From NCBI RefSeq assembly GCF_018314255.1, contig NZ_CP073066.1, positions 2,444,573-2,508,572 of the forward strand: DNA of 64,000 nucleotides, read 5' to 3'. Position 1 is the stretch's first letter, and each line of letters starts with the position of its first letter. Below are positions 36,346-45,479 of the stretch, piece by piece. Source of the DNA: Lentilactobacillus buchneri (GTDB taxonomy: Bacteria > Bacillota > Bacilli > Lactobacillales > Lactobacillaceae). Below the pieces are notes generated by a model that ran no database searches, was not told where the DNA came from, and saw only the letters and a list, made by a program, of their open reading frames with translations. Position numbers and translations under genes: made by a program.

Positions 36346-37380
36346 CTACACCTTCTGAATCGACATTTGCGATTGTGGATTAGTTCCATCCGAGGTATGT
36401 TGACCTGCTGACACAAAGAACTTACCTTTGAGATATTTAGACTGCATAATGATTCCAGTTAGTGTGGAGACTTCCGGAATCAGTGGCGTAGTAATTTCCC
36501 ACGTAGTTGTCCCTTCGTCGTCCTCATCCATACTAGGTGGAGTCATTAAAATGTCATCAGTGATCACAAACCAGGTACGTTTTTTCACTTTGGGATCCAA
36601 GATTTCCAAGTCACCACGAATGTACAACAACTTAGATTCACCCCGTTTTACCAAACTTTTAAGAACAGTTAAAGGCTTACCCTTTGCGGTATAAGCCTTT
36701 TTGATTGGTGTGTTTTTATGGAGTTGAATCTTGCTGATCTTGATACCGGCTTTGGATGCAACCGCCTTGATAATCTGTTCAAGCGTCTTACCTTTATGAA
36801 AAGCCATGTTAACCATGAACGTTTTGGTTGCCTTATGTTTAACCCGCTTTTTCTTATAAGTGGCCTTTTGATATACCTTTTTGGTCTTATAGTGACCGAC
36901 CTTCTTGCCATTTTCGGTGGTATAGTAATGAATCCGTTTATTAACCCATTTGCCAGGTATTTTCTTTTTTACCGTCGTATACTGATTGACTTTCTTCTTT
37001 TTCTGCACCCGAATCTTACGAGCTTCGATATTCTTATAGTCAGTTCCCTCAGTATACGTAATAACAATATTTTCTGTGGTTCCGTCGGATTGATTGACGC
37101 CAATTTGAGATAGATAACCTTCACACAATGTTTTTTGAGACTTACCCCAGTTAAACGCTAAGACACACTTCTGGCCTTTCTTATAAAAGTCTCGGTGCTT
37201 TTTACTCATGTTGTACAGTGTCACCGTGTTCTGAGCCGGTGTCGGTTGATCGGCAAAGTTGACTTCAAAGGCAAACGGATAATTATTATCCTTAATTTCA
37301 TTATTAAAAACGGTCTGCTTGTTACCACTATCATCGGTCACGATAAACCAAGCATGGGGATCTTTAAATTCAGTTGTCAT
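36346..37380 (-). CDS. Phage baseplate hub protein (XkdQ/gpD-like)
   Basis: A 344-residue hub protein: an N-terminal strand domain (FAFEVNFADQPTPAQNTVTLYNMS), then a remarkable basic segment at residues 121-186 with about 40% Lys and Arg, and the conserved KGKTLEQIIKAVASKAGI region of hub proteins followed by KPLTVLKSLVKRGESKL. Hubs join the tail tube to the spike. It overlaps the preceding gene by 4 bp. Confidence 0.8.
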   Translation of the reverse strand: MTTEFKDPHAWFIVTDDSGNKQTVFNNEIKDNNYPFAFEVNFADQPTPAQNTVTLYNMSKKHRDFYKKGQKCVLAFNWGKSQKTLCEGYLSQIGVNQSDGTTENIVITYTEGTDYKNIEARKIRVQKKKKVNQYTTVKKKIPGKWVNKRIHYYTTENGKKVGHYKTKKVYQKATYKKKRVKHKATKTFMVNMAFHKGKTLEQIIKAVASKAGIKISKIQLHKNTPIKKAYTAKGKPLTVLKSLVKRGESKLLYIRGDLEILDPKVKKRTWFVITDDILMTPPSMDEDDEGTTTWEITTPLIPEVSTLTGIIMQSKYLKGKFFVSAGQHTSDGTNPQSQMSIQKV

Positions 37381-37790
37381 ATGACAATCGTCCCTTCTGC
37401 ATCAGTCTCATCGTCTTCGTCATCAGGATCATATCCTAACGGTGTGGCATCCGGATTGTCAGTCTCAGACCCATTAGGATCAACCTCATCAATATACGGT
37501 TTGACACCGTCCATAAAGTTGATAAAGCCAGCATCATGCAACTGTCCGGATTCATCCATGACCTTGATATCGTCGAGCGGCAGATCACGATCAGGTATAT
37601 CCATCCCTAAAATATTGCCCACCAGCAATGGCTCACCAGACAGTAACACCCGATCATCTTTGATCACCGTCGCGGTATAGTAGTCGGCAACTTCGTTATA
37701 ATCGCCACGAAACGTGTACTTTGACCCACCGACTGTAATATCGAAAACATCGGGCATATTCTCCGTGTCGAATGGAATATACATTCGCAT
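37377..37790 (-). CDS. Baseplate plug-like phage protein
   Basis: A 137-residue protein with a beta-rich core (MYIPFDTENMPDVFDITVGG, LLSGEPLLVGNILGMDIPDR) like the plug proteins of small myovirus baseplates (DUF6983 type). The last 30 residues are very acidic and probably disordered. Its stop overlaps the hub start. The family assignment is from pattern and context. Confidence 0.65.
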   Translation of the reverse strand: MRMYIPFDTENMPDVFDITVGGSKYTFRGDYNEVADYYTATVIKDDRVLLSGEPLLVGNILGMDIPDRDLPLDDIKVMDESGQLHDAGFINFMDGVKPYIDEVDPNGSETDNPDATPLGYDPDDEDDETDAEGTIVI

Positions 37791-37803
37791 TCAAATCACC
37801 TCA

Positions 37804-37840
37804 TTTTAAAAAGCACCCAACGTTTCGACGGTTAAGTGCT
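37804..37840 (-). terminator. Partial terminator within the tail operon
   Basis: On the minus strand AGCACTTAAC pairs with GTTGGGTGCT over 10 bp, followed by TTTT. It lies between the LysM gene and the plug gene and could lower expression of baseplate genes. Confidence 0.6.
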
Positions 37841-37844
37841 TGTG

Positions 37845-38795
37845 TTATCTAACTCTTACTTTTTTACCAGCAATCAAATTCTTGCCGTTTACTTTTTCTA
37901 GCCAAGCCACCGATTTACCGTAAGTCTTTGATAACTGCCAGTAAGTCATACCACTTTTAACCGTGAGCGTCTTATAAGTCTTGTTACGTGTGCCTTGAGT
38001 TGACTTTTGTGACTTGGTTGTTTTATTAGTTTTCTTGGTACCAGCTTTAGCTGTAACTTTAACTGGATAGCTAAACTGGAAAGATAAATTGACTTTGATG
38101 TTTGTTGCAAAATCATCATAGGTCCGACCGATATCAGAAATCATCAAATGCTTGTAGTAGATCCGACCTTTATAGGTTAATTCATAGTGTCGTGAATGCC
38201 ATTGGAGAAGCTTATTAAATTTCTCTCGAGATTCATGATCGGTGTTACCAGTGATAATCCCACTTAAAGTGACCGTTTTGCCGGATACCCGTGCATAGTT
38301 ATGCGCCGGCGCACCAGAATCTCGTGGCCAAGTGGAGATATCAGACGTTGTATCGTCATTCTCACCACCAGTAGTAGCTACATAGATGATATCAGTGCTT
38401 TGGCCGTCACTACGATAAATTGCTGGCTTACCTTCATTTTCTCCAGCATCAACTTTTTTGCTATGCTCAGATATCTTTTCAGAAACTTTAGCTAAATTCT
38501 TGGTAACCTTATTCTTTTCGAACTTGGTTTTCTTTTTCGTCAAAGATTTCAATTTGGTGTTACTTCGGTCATAACCAGCCTTATAGCCATCTTTGGCACG
38601 CTTCCACGAATTCGCAATGGTGGTCATAAACTGCTTTGTTTTATCGTCCTTGGCATCATTCGCCTTCTTAAAAAAACTAGCTTGTTTCGTTTTAGCATTG
38701 TTGTACTTATCCTTATAATTGGTGACTGATTTCTTGTATTTGGATATTTCGCTATCCAATTTCTGTTCAGCAGTCATCTTTTTCTTAGCAGCCAT
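37845..38795 (-). CDS. Phage tail protein with C-terminal LysM domain (XkdP-like)
   Basis: A 316-residue protein located between tape measure and hub, like PBSX XkdP. The first 120 residues are a Lys-rich coiled-coil region, the middle is a strand-rich tail domain (SGAPAHNYARVSGKTVTLSG), and the last 48 residues are a LysM module (VKSGMTYWQLSKTYGKSVAWL) that binds peptidoglycan. The ATG at 38,795 lies eight bases after GGAGG. Confidence 0.85.
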   Translation of the reverse strand: MAAKKKMTAEQKLDSEISKYKKSVTNYKDKYNNAKTKQASFFKKANDAKDDKTKQFMTTIANSWKRAKDGYKAGYDRSNTKLKSLTKKKTKFEKNKVTKNLAKVSEKISEHSKKVDAGENEGKPAIYRSDGQSTDIIYVATTGGENDDTTSDISTWPRDSGAPAHNYARVSGKTVTLSGIITGNTDHESREKFNKLLQWHSRHYELTYKGRIYYKHLMISDIGRTYDDFATNIKVNLSFQFSYPVKVTAKAGTKKTNKTTKSQKSTQGTRNKTYKTLTVKSGMTYWQLSKTYGKSVAWLEKVNGKNLIAGKKVRVR

Positions 38796-38807
38796 CCATT
38801 CCACCTC

Positions 38808-41800
38808 CTACCAGACTGAATCATCAAGGCCAAATTCATCATTAATTTGTGTAAGCACATCTGTTAATCCACGCTTAAACTTATCAACGGCCTTATTCAT
38901 CGTCTTTTCATCAGAGATATCGCCATTAAAGTTGAGTGTGATTTTTGGCTCAATCTTTGGCCGGGACTGCTTAACTTTAAGCGCCTTAATGGAATTTAGA
39001 TAGTCCGCCGATGGTGACGATTTATCAGCAGTCGCACGGGCTTCGATTGTTTGATCAATGAGATTATCTGCACTCTTGCGCTTAGGGTTGATCGCCACTT
39101 CAGGTTCACCAGCAACTTCACCAAAGATGGAGGCTTTGCCAGCCCAACCACCATTGGCATATCGTCGACTACCTGACGGACCCGAACCACGACCACGCCA
39201 TTCACCAACTTTGCCATTATAGCCAATTCCAATATCGGTCTTGTAATGGCTGTTGTTAAAGAATGCGAGTAGTTGGTCCCAAGCAGACAAAATGTTTTTA
39301 TGCCCTTTGACAGCATAAGAATTAAAGGTACTACGCTTATATTGCAAAAGTCCCATAGCAGCGCCAGTACCATCATGGTCATCAATCCCTTTGATACCAG
39401 CACGACCACCAGACTCATTTTGAATCATATGCAACATATAGTACATCCATTTGCCGCCTGGTATCGTGGCGTGCATTGCTTTAGCGGCTTTGCGGATTAG
39501 TGTTTCCAAATCGCCAACCGGTTTGCCACCAATGCTCCCCAAATCGTTTGAAATGCCAAGATTATCGCCAACCCATTTCAGTGCTTTTTTGCCAAGTTCA
39601 GCCTTAGCCAATTTAGTTAGTCGACCATCAGATTTACGTGATTTAGGTGTGCCACTTGAGTGACCATGCATCTTTAAAAGATCATTCCAACCAGCTGTTG
39701 TAGAGCCACTGTTGCTGAAGGGATTGTGCCGCGAAACTCCGATGTGGACATGAGTTCCGCTTGGCCCAAGAGCGGCAACTCGTTGACCTGTCTTAACCGT
39801 ATCTCCACGGTGAACATACATTGGAGCGCCAGAATTGTTTTTACCGTTAAATTCTTGGTAAATGACATACCATCCGTCACTACCTTTGGTGACCAGGTTT
39901 TCACCAATACCATTGCCACCGCCCCAATTTGCAGGAGCGCCACCGGCATAGATTACAGTTCCACCATGAACAGAATGAACGGTTTTTGCACCGGAAAAAT
40001 CATTACCATCATGATCAGCCATTCCGCCAGCGGTCGCGCCACGATAACCAAATCCAGAGGTGACGTGAAATCCGGCACCAGGACTATGGCGCCAATTACC
40101 ACCAGCAGCTGAACCGCCACCTTGAATGGCATCTTGAATGACACCCCACATCGCCTTACTCCAAGCGGGTCCAAGTTTGTTGCTTGAGTTCTTGCCCAGA
40201 GCAGTGGATCCCTTTTGTAAAGTGGAACCGCCTAGGTCGATATGCACGTTGTATTCATTATTGAATGCTTTGGTTGGGTGGCTGGAGTTGGTATCAGCAA
40301 TCTTTCGCAATCCCGACTTGGAAACACCAGAGCCTTTGGCATAGTGAGCAATGCCTTGCATGGCTGCAAATTCCTGTGACTGGCGACCATTTAGAACTTG
40401 GTCACCTTTATGGAGTGGCAGAACTCTATTCTTACCTTGTGGCGCATAGACATTGTTGTTACGGACAATCAATTCTTGTCGTGGGCCGGCAGTGGCATCA
40501 TTGACCATAGCCATTTGATTCTCGGTCAGCTGGCCATTAGATCCATGCGCATACTTGATCGGCTTGATAACTGAATGGTTACCACCGAATTGTCCAAGGA
40601 CACTGTCAATGCCTGAGATACCTTGGTTCAATTGACCGATTGCCCCACCCATAGCTGAGTGTGCGTAACCTTTCATCCGGCCCATTTCTTTGCCGAAACC
40701 AATCGCAGTGGCCTTAGCAGCAGCAATAATCCCGGACTCAAGTTGATTCATCTGTTTCTGGGAGCCCTGCTGCATCGAATTAAAGTCGCTAACGGTGCTC
40801 TTGCGCAAGCTGTTAGTTCGCTTGCCGGTCTGGTTTAGAATTGATTTCCATTGAGAGTTGTTGCCGCTTTGCAATTGGCTAAGCTGTCTGATGGATCCTT
40901 TTTGCAGATCATCATAATCGCCGACAGTATTTTTCTGAATCTTTTGAGAACGGGACTTAGTGTCCTTAGTAACGCCGTTCCATGCACTTTTCGAATTCTT
41001 GGAGAATTTATCAAGTGATTTCTTGGACTTTTTAGTCGTTGAATCGTAATCTTTGGCAACCTTATTTAAACCAGCTTTAACTTCTTTATCGGATGTTTTA
41101 GCCGTTCGACCTAATGTAGAAGTTCCATTAGCATATCCTGGCAGAGCGTGGCCTAAACCACCACCCATCACCTTAGCGGTATCACGGGCATTTAGAATCC
41201 GTTCGCCTGGTTTAACTTTAGTAATGTGTGGCCCAGCAGCCCCAAGAATACGTGCTTTACGACCATTAACCGTATACGCGAGTTCTGGCCCTGCTTCGCC
41301 AACCAGTGCATTGTGCTGGGAAGTAATGAGGCCACCGTTGGCGTGTGCACCTAGAGCGTGTTTACCTTCTTTGGTCACACCGCCAGCCCATTTGGCAACT
41401 TTGTCGAACACTTTACCAACACTTTTAGTGACATTCCCAACAGCATTACCAATTTTGCCGAAGATATTGCTGATGTAGTCCCAAGCGGCTTTAATTGGCC
41501 GTTTGATAGCGTCGCCAACCGCCGTAAAGATATTGCCTGCCGATTTGGATAAACTGTGCCATTCTTTACTTAGCCAGTTTGTTGCGCCGTTCCAGAGGCT
41601 CTTAACGTAACCAACCGCTGAATGCCACACTTTTTTAATCGGCGATGTGATCTTTTCCCAGTACTTACCAGCGGTGCTGGCAAAAGAGTTCCACGCTTTG
41701 CCAAGCCATTTAGAAGTTGATTTCCAAATATTGGAAACAACTTTTAAACCAGATCGCCAAGCTCTGCCTACAGCATTTCCAATTGAATGCCATAAACTGC

Positions 41801-44258
41801 CAGCGGTTTTAGAAAAGGCTTTCCATTTCTTGCGAATCCAAGTCAAAACGGCTGTAACTGGCTTTTTTAAAGGCTTAACAATATATCGATGAACTAAACC
41901 AACAGCAAACTCAAACGGTGCCGCAATTGCATGTGCAACACCGGATTTAAGCTTGCCCGCTGTTTTGATAACTGATTTAAAAGCCCCAGCAACCGGCTTA
42001 ATAACCTTCTTGTCAATTCCTTTGCCAACGCCCTTAAACCACGAACCGATTCCGCCAACAAACTTGCCGGCAGATTTCCACTCTTTACCAATCCATTTGC
42101 CAACCGACTTAAATGCCGGGCTGACTGATTTCTTGATACCTGGAATTTGTTTCTGGAACCAACCACCAACGGTTTTACCAAGTGAAGAACCAGCAATGCC
42201 GCCAGCAGCTCCGCCAATAAGACCGCCGACAGCCGTACCAAGCCCAGGAATAACTGATCCCAAGGCTGCCCCAGCTGAAGCACCGGCAGTCATACCGGCA
42301 ACTGAACCACCAAAATCACCAATCTTACGACCGGCATTTTTCTTGTTAATACCGATTAATGAGGTTGCTGAGATTGCGGTGCCCAGCAATGGAATTCTTT
42401 TGGCGAGACCTTTGGCACCTTCCAAGAACTTGCCACCCTTAGATAATCCACCTAATGCATCAGCTGCAGTGCTTGTTGATGATTTGCCAACATCTTTTAA
42501 AGCGGACGGCAGAAAGGCTTTACCAAGCTTGCCGATTCCACCACCGGTTTTAGAAGCACCTAATCCCAGTACTGCTGCGGTTGACGCAATACTACCAACC
42601 CCAACCATTAATGGGCCAGCTAAGGCAACAAACGCCGTACCATAAGCAATTGCCTGCTTCATCGGCTTTGGCAATTTGCCAAAAGCAGTTACCAAATTGT
42701 TTAGCTTTTCAACCATTGGCGTTAACGTTGGCAAAACGCTTTTGGCAAAAGACATCCCTAATTGATCAACTGACGTCTTAAAACGTTTAAACTGGTTTTG
42801 CCAGGAATGCAAATTCTTTTGAGACAAACCAGCGACATAACCACCTTTGCCTTGCTTTTGGGCTTTGGCAACTTGGCCAGTCAACTCTTTTAATTGCTTT
42901 ACATGTGTTCCTAAAACGTTGGCAGCACTAGAAGCATTAGCGCCGAATAAGGCGGCATAAATTCCGCCTCGTTGAGTTCGGCTCATGCCCTTCATACGAG
43001 AACTTAATTTATCAAAAATGTCGGCAATCGGTAGAAGATTATTCTTAGCATCCCGAAAACTATTCTTGTTTAATCCCAATTGCTTCAAGGCGTTGGGCGC
43101 TTTACCTTTTTGCGGTGGATTAATCAATCGTTGATAGATCTGTCGCAGGGATGTTCCGGCTTGACTACCCTCAATGTGGGCATTGGATAATTCACCAATT
43201 GCAGCTGAAGTTTGGCTTAAAGTTTGATGGGCGCCATAGGCGTCGGGACCCGCAAACTTCATTGCCTCACCTAAATCACTAAATGATGTCGCTGTCAGGT
43301 CGGCGGCGTAGGCCATCTGGTTAACGGCTTTTTTAGTATTCTCGGTCATTTTGATCGTGTTCTTGGACTTTAATCCAAATGATTCGATCGCACTGGCCGC
43401 TGTGGTAACAACGTCAGAATATTTATCACCGGACGCAATTGAGCCTTGTAAATAGGTCTTTTGGGCGGCCAACGCTTGGTTAGATTGATAACCACGCCGT
43501 ACTAACTGCTCATAGCCTTTGGCGATACTGTTCTGACTGACACCATACTTCAGGGACATGTCACGTCCCTGCGACATCATTTTCCGTGTATTATTAATCG
43601 AAGCAGCAGTTGATTCACCACCGGTCTTGATTAAATTACGAATGATGGTGTAACGGTTTTGCAATTGCGTGGCGTCTTTAGCACCCTTTAAAAATGATGC
43701 ACCTAATGCTGCTGAAACTGGGAGCATGGAATAACCGGCATCACGGAAACGCTTGCCGGTTTTATTCAAACGGTCGAGTTTCTTCCGAGTGGCCTCCGAA
43801 TGCTCCCCCAATCGTTTGACATGCTCTGAAACGTATCCAAATGCACCCTTACCAATTGATTTAACCTTCTCAATTGAGCGCTGTAACACGTTCATATCAC
43901 CAGCAGCTGATTTACTCTGCTCGCCAACCGTCTTCACATTATGAGAGGTCTGATTAAAGTCTTTACCGGCATTATTGGTTTGCTTAATGTTATTCTTTAA
44001 ATCAGATTCTGCATTAGCTGCTTTTTTTGTCTCAATAGTTAACTTGCGCTTCTGACTAGCCAGCTTTTCGGTTTCGTTCGCTGCTGTTCGAGCCTGTTTG
44101 GAAATTTCACCAGCAGCCGTACTAGAACCATTTGGCAATTTACCCAGTCGTTCAAGCTTCTCAATCAATTCGCCGGCTGCTTTAGTTGCGTCTTTGATTT
44201 GTGAGTAGTCAACCTTGGCCTCAATGTCATATCCAACCCGATAAGGAGAATCAGCCAT
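38808..44258 (-). CDS. Tail tape measure protein with M23 peptidase and lytic transglycosylase domains
   Basis: At 1816 residues the largest gene; its length sets tail length. A coiled-coil N-terminus is followed by a TP901-type tape measure core (about 190-520), a hydrophobic Gly/Ala-rich region (about 550-700) and a Trp/Lys-repeat region (to about 960). Near residue 1416 begins an M23 endopeptidase with HDGND and HVHIG zinc ligands (GFGYR before it), and near 1615 a lysozyme-like domain with IQNESGG and MGLLQYKRSTF. The two enzymes can open the wall during DNA entry. The ATG follows GGAGGTG by six bases. Confidence 0.95.
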   Translation of the reverse strand: MADSPYRVGYDIEAKVDYSQIKDATKAAGELIEKLERLGKLPNGSSTAAGEISKQARTAANETEKLASQKRKLTIETKKAANAESDLKNNIKQTNNAGKDFNQTSHNVKTVGEQSKSAAGDMNVLQRSIEKVKSIGKGAFGYVSEHVKRLGEHSEATRKKLDRLNKTGKRFRDAGYSMLPVSAALGASFLKGAKDATQLQNRYTIIRNLIKTGGESTAASINNTRKMMSQGRDMSLKYGVSQNSIAKGYEQLVRRGYQSNQALAAQKTYLQGSIASGDKYSDVVTTAASAIESFGLKSKNTIKMTENTKKAVNQMAYAADLTATSFSDLGEAMKFAGPDAYGAHQTLSQTSAAIGELSNAHIEGSQAGTSLRQIYQRLINPPQKGKAPNALKQLGLNKNSFRDAKNNLLPIADIFDKLSSRMKGMSRTQRGGIYAALFGANASSAANVLGTHVKQLKELTGQVAKAQKQGKGGYVAGLSQKNLHSWQNQFKRFKTSVDQLGMSFAKSVLPTLTPMVEKLNNLVTAFGKLPKPMKQAIAYGTAFVALAGPLMVGVGSIASTAAVLGLGASKTGGGIGKLGKAFLPSALKDVGKSSTSTAADALGGLSKGGKFLEGAKGLAKRIPLLGTAISATSLIGINKKNAGRKIGDFGGSVAGMTAGASAGAALGSVIPGLGTAVGGLIGGAAGGIAGSSLGKTVGGWFQKQIPGIKKSVSPAFKSVGKWIGKEWKSAGKFVGGIGSWFKGVGKGIDKKVIKPVAGAFKSVIKTAGKLKSGVAHAIAAPFEFAVGLVHRYIVKPLKKPVTAVLTWIRKKWKAFSKTAGSLWHSIGNAVGRAWRSGLKVVSNIWKSTSKWLGKAWNSFASTAGKYWEKITSPIKKVWHSAVGYVKSLWNGATNWLSKEWHSLSKSAGNIFTAVGDAIKRPIKAAWDYISNIFGKIGNAVGNVTKSVGKVFDKVAKWAGGVTKEGKHALGAHANGGLITSQHNALVGEAGPELAYTVNGRKARILGAAGPHITKVKPGERILNARDTAKVMGGGLGHALPGYANGTSTLGRTAKTSDKEVKAGLNKVAKDYDSTTKKSKKSLDKFSKNSKSAWNGVTKDTKSRSQKIQKNTVGDYDDLQKGSIRQLSQLQSGNNSQWKSILNQTGKRTNSLRKSTVSDFNSMQQGSQKQMNQLESGIIAAAKATAIGFGKEMGRMKGYAHSAMGGAIGQLNQGISGIDSVLGQFGGNHSVIKPIKYAHGSNGQLTENQMAMVNDATAGPRQELIVRNNNVYAPQGKNRVLPLHKGDQVLNGRQSQEFAAMQGIAHYAKGSGVSKSGLRKIADTNSSHPTKAFNNEYNVHIDLGGSTLQKGSTALGKNSSNKLGPAWSKAMWGVIQDAIQGGGSAAGGNWRHSPGAGFHVTSGFGYRGATAGGMADHDGNDFSGAKTVHSVHGGTVIYAGGAPANWGGGNGIGENLVTKGSDGWYVIYQEFNGKNNSGAPMYVHRGDTVKTGQRVAALGPSGTHVHIGVSRHNPFSNSGSTTAGWNDLLKMHGHSSGTPKSRKSDGRLTKLAKAELGKKALKWVGDNLGISNDLGSIGGKPVGDLETLIRKAAKAMHATIPGGKWMYYMLHMIQNESGGRAGIKGIDDHDGTGAAMGLLQYKRSTFNSYAVKGHKNILSAWDQLLAFFNNSHYKTDIGIGYNGKVGEWRGRGSGPSGSRRYANGGWAGKASIFGEVAGEPEVAINPKRKSADNLIDQTIEARATADKSSPSADYLNSIKALKVKQSRPKIEPKITLNFNGDISDEKTMNKAVDKFKRGLTDVLTQINDEFGLDDSVW

Positions 44259-44276
44259 TTCGTCCACCTCCAATCT

Positions 44277-44519
44277 TTACTGTTTGCCGCCGTTAAGTGC
44301 TTTAGCGACACCTGCTTGTGTCGTCAAGCTATCCGGCAATTCTCCAGACAGCTTTTTTCGTATGACTAGTTCCTGCAATAACGCCAATTGATCGGCATCA
44401 GCATGAGCTACCATGTGTTCGGGTACTCCATTTAAAATGAGAAAAAAGGGAAGCTCGAGCAAGTCGGCTTCCCTTTTAATCTCACGTGTGGATTTATTTC
44501 TAGTTAAGCCCGTCCGTAA
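44277..44519 (-). CDS. Tail assembly chaperone, +1-frame C-terminal extension
   Basis: This frame continues from the end of the preceding chaperone gene in the +1 frame and runs to a stop 19 bp before the tape measure start. It reads LRTGLTRNKSTREIKREADL, then a hydrophobic LPFFLILNGVP segment and a helical end. There is no ATG start with a ribosome site, so I take it as the frameshifted half of a G/GT-type chaperone pair. A possible slip is Phe UUU followed by C at 44,520-44,523. Independent initiation at a TTG behind AAAAGGG near 44,465 is an alternative. Confidence 0.6.
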   Translation of the reverse strand, partial: LRTGLTRNKSTREIKREADLLELPFFLILNGVPEHMVAHADADQLALLQELVIRKKLSGELPDSLTTQAGVAKALNGGKQ

Positions 44520-44877
44520 GAAAGGAAACGACTTGATCGTATACCTCAGAATAACCGTGATGTTCATCAAAGAACTTGAGGTCTTTGATCTTTGGGGCAA
44601 CGATAATCTTTTTAATAGCTTGTTCCATAAAGAAAGTTCTTGCCAAGTTTCCAAACGGGTTCTGCGCACTATCTAAAAGATTAGATGCTTCAACAGTTCC
44701 TGGGAACTGCAGCATAAAGGTCTGCTCATGGTCAGTCCCTTCATCAATCTTAAACGTTTTCGTCTTACCGAAACGTGACGTAATTGCATTCTTAGCGGCC
44801 TGTTCACGAGCTGCTGTTCGTGTACCGGCAACTTCGTTGGCGACCTCTTTAGTGGTTTTCTTTGCTTCTTCTGGCAT
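44500..44877 (-). CDS. Tail assembly chaperone, short form
   Basis: A 125-residue protein between tail tube and tape measure, the place of the G/GT or XkdN chaperone in long-tailed phages. It is Ala/Lys-rich and helical at the start and has FMLQFPGTVEASNLLDSAQN, a chaperone-like segment. Chaperones of this class coat the tape measure before tube assembly. The ATG lies behind GAAGGAG. The gene overlaps the +1-frame extension. Confidence 0.8.
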   Translation of the reverse strand: MPEEAKKTTKEVANEVAGTRTAAREQAAKNAITSRFGKTKTFKIDEGTDHEQTFMLQFPGTVEASNLLDSAQNPFGNLARTFFMEQAIKKIIVAPKIKDLKFFDEHHGYSEVYDQVVSFLTDGLN

Positions 44878-44904
44878 TTAAAATCTCTCCTTCTGAATTT
44901 TTAC

Positions 44905-44934
44905 GTAAAAAAATAACCCTAGCTAGAAGCTAAG
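44905..44934 (-). terminator. Partial terminator between tail tube and chaperone genes
   Basis: On the minus strand CTTAGC pairs with GCTAGG, followed by GTTATTTTTTT. Such a site fits the need for much more tube protein than chaperone. Confidence 0.55.
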
Positions 44935-44946
44935 ATCTCATTAAAA

Positions 44947-45384
44947 CTATGATGGCATTGAATCAAGACGCTCATACTCTAGATTCAAAACCTTAACTTG
45001 CCATGACCGCACTTGGGCGGCATCGCCATTTTGTCCACTCGGAACACGAACAACGCTTGCATGAGCACCGTATACATGCTCATTATCTGAACGAACATCA
45101 ATGGCAAATTCTCCATTAGTGTTTGCTAAATCGGCAAACACTTTGTTGCATGGTGATTCTTGGTTCAAGTTAAAAGTAACTGACCCGGAATTCTTGTTAT
45201 TCTTCGAAAGAACAAAGGTACCGTATGAATCACCATCTGCACTGGTTTTATCATTATCCCATTCCCAGGTAACAAAGTCACCAGATTGGAATCCGAAAAG
45301 CACATTACCGTCAACCACCGAAGTGACATCGGCAGCATCATAGGTACCCATAACGCCTGTTTGAGACGAGTTTGCATTAGCCAT
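44947..45384 (-). CDS. Phage tail tube protein, DUF3277-like
   Basis: A 145-residue strand-rich protein with the tube pattern TYDAADVTSVVDGNVLFGF, FVTWEWDNDKTSADGDSYG and GSVTFNLNQESPCNKVF. It polymerises inside the sheath and forms the DNA channel. It is directly downstream of the DUF3383 sheath gene, the conserved pairing. The ATG follows AAAGGAGG by nine bases. Confidence 0.88.
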   Translation of the reverse strand: MANANSSQTGVMGTYDAADVTSVVDGNVLFGFQSGDFVTWEWDNDKTSADGDSYGTFVLSKNNKNSGSVTFNLNQESPCNKVFADLANTNGEFAIDVRSDNEHVYGAHASVVRVPSGQNGDAAQVRSWQVKVLNLEYERLDSMPS

Positions 45385-45404
45385 AAGGATTGGCCTCCTT
45401 TATT

Positions 45405-45479
45405 TTACTGAAGATTGAGCGTGACTGAATCGGCAGTCGCACTAGAACTATTGAGTTGAGGCGTGCCTGCATCAACTAC
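45405..45479 (-). other. +1-frame C-terminal extension of the tail sheath gene
   Basis: Downstream of and overlapping the sheath stop codon, the +1 frame is open for 24 codons (VVDAGTPQLNSSSATADSVT then LNLQ) and ends just before the ribosome site of the tail tube gene. The peptide is similar to the +1-frame peptide after the decoration gene at 50,515-50,589 (PQLxSxSxTxDxVTLNL), though the DNA differs at many wobble sites. This suggests selection on the protein and hence translation, by frameshift or by internal start. Confidence 0.6.

Noticed and set aside
41953..42645. Plus-strand ORF of 230 codons
   Set aside because: It is the mirror of the Gly/Ala/Lys-rich middle of the tape measure gene, with Pro-rich low-complexity translation and no ribosome site.
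44523..44669. N-terminal part of the second chaperone frame as coding
   Set aside because: Upstream of the overlap this frame is a shadow of the short chaperone; its ATG has no ribosome site.
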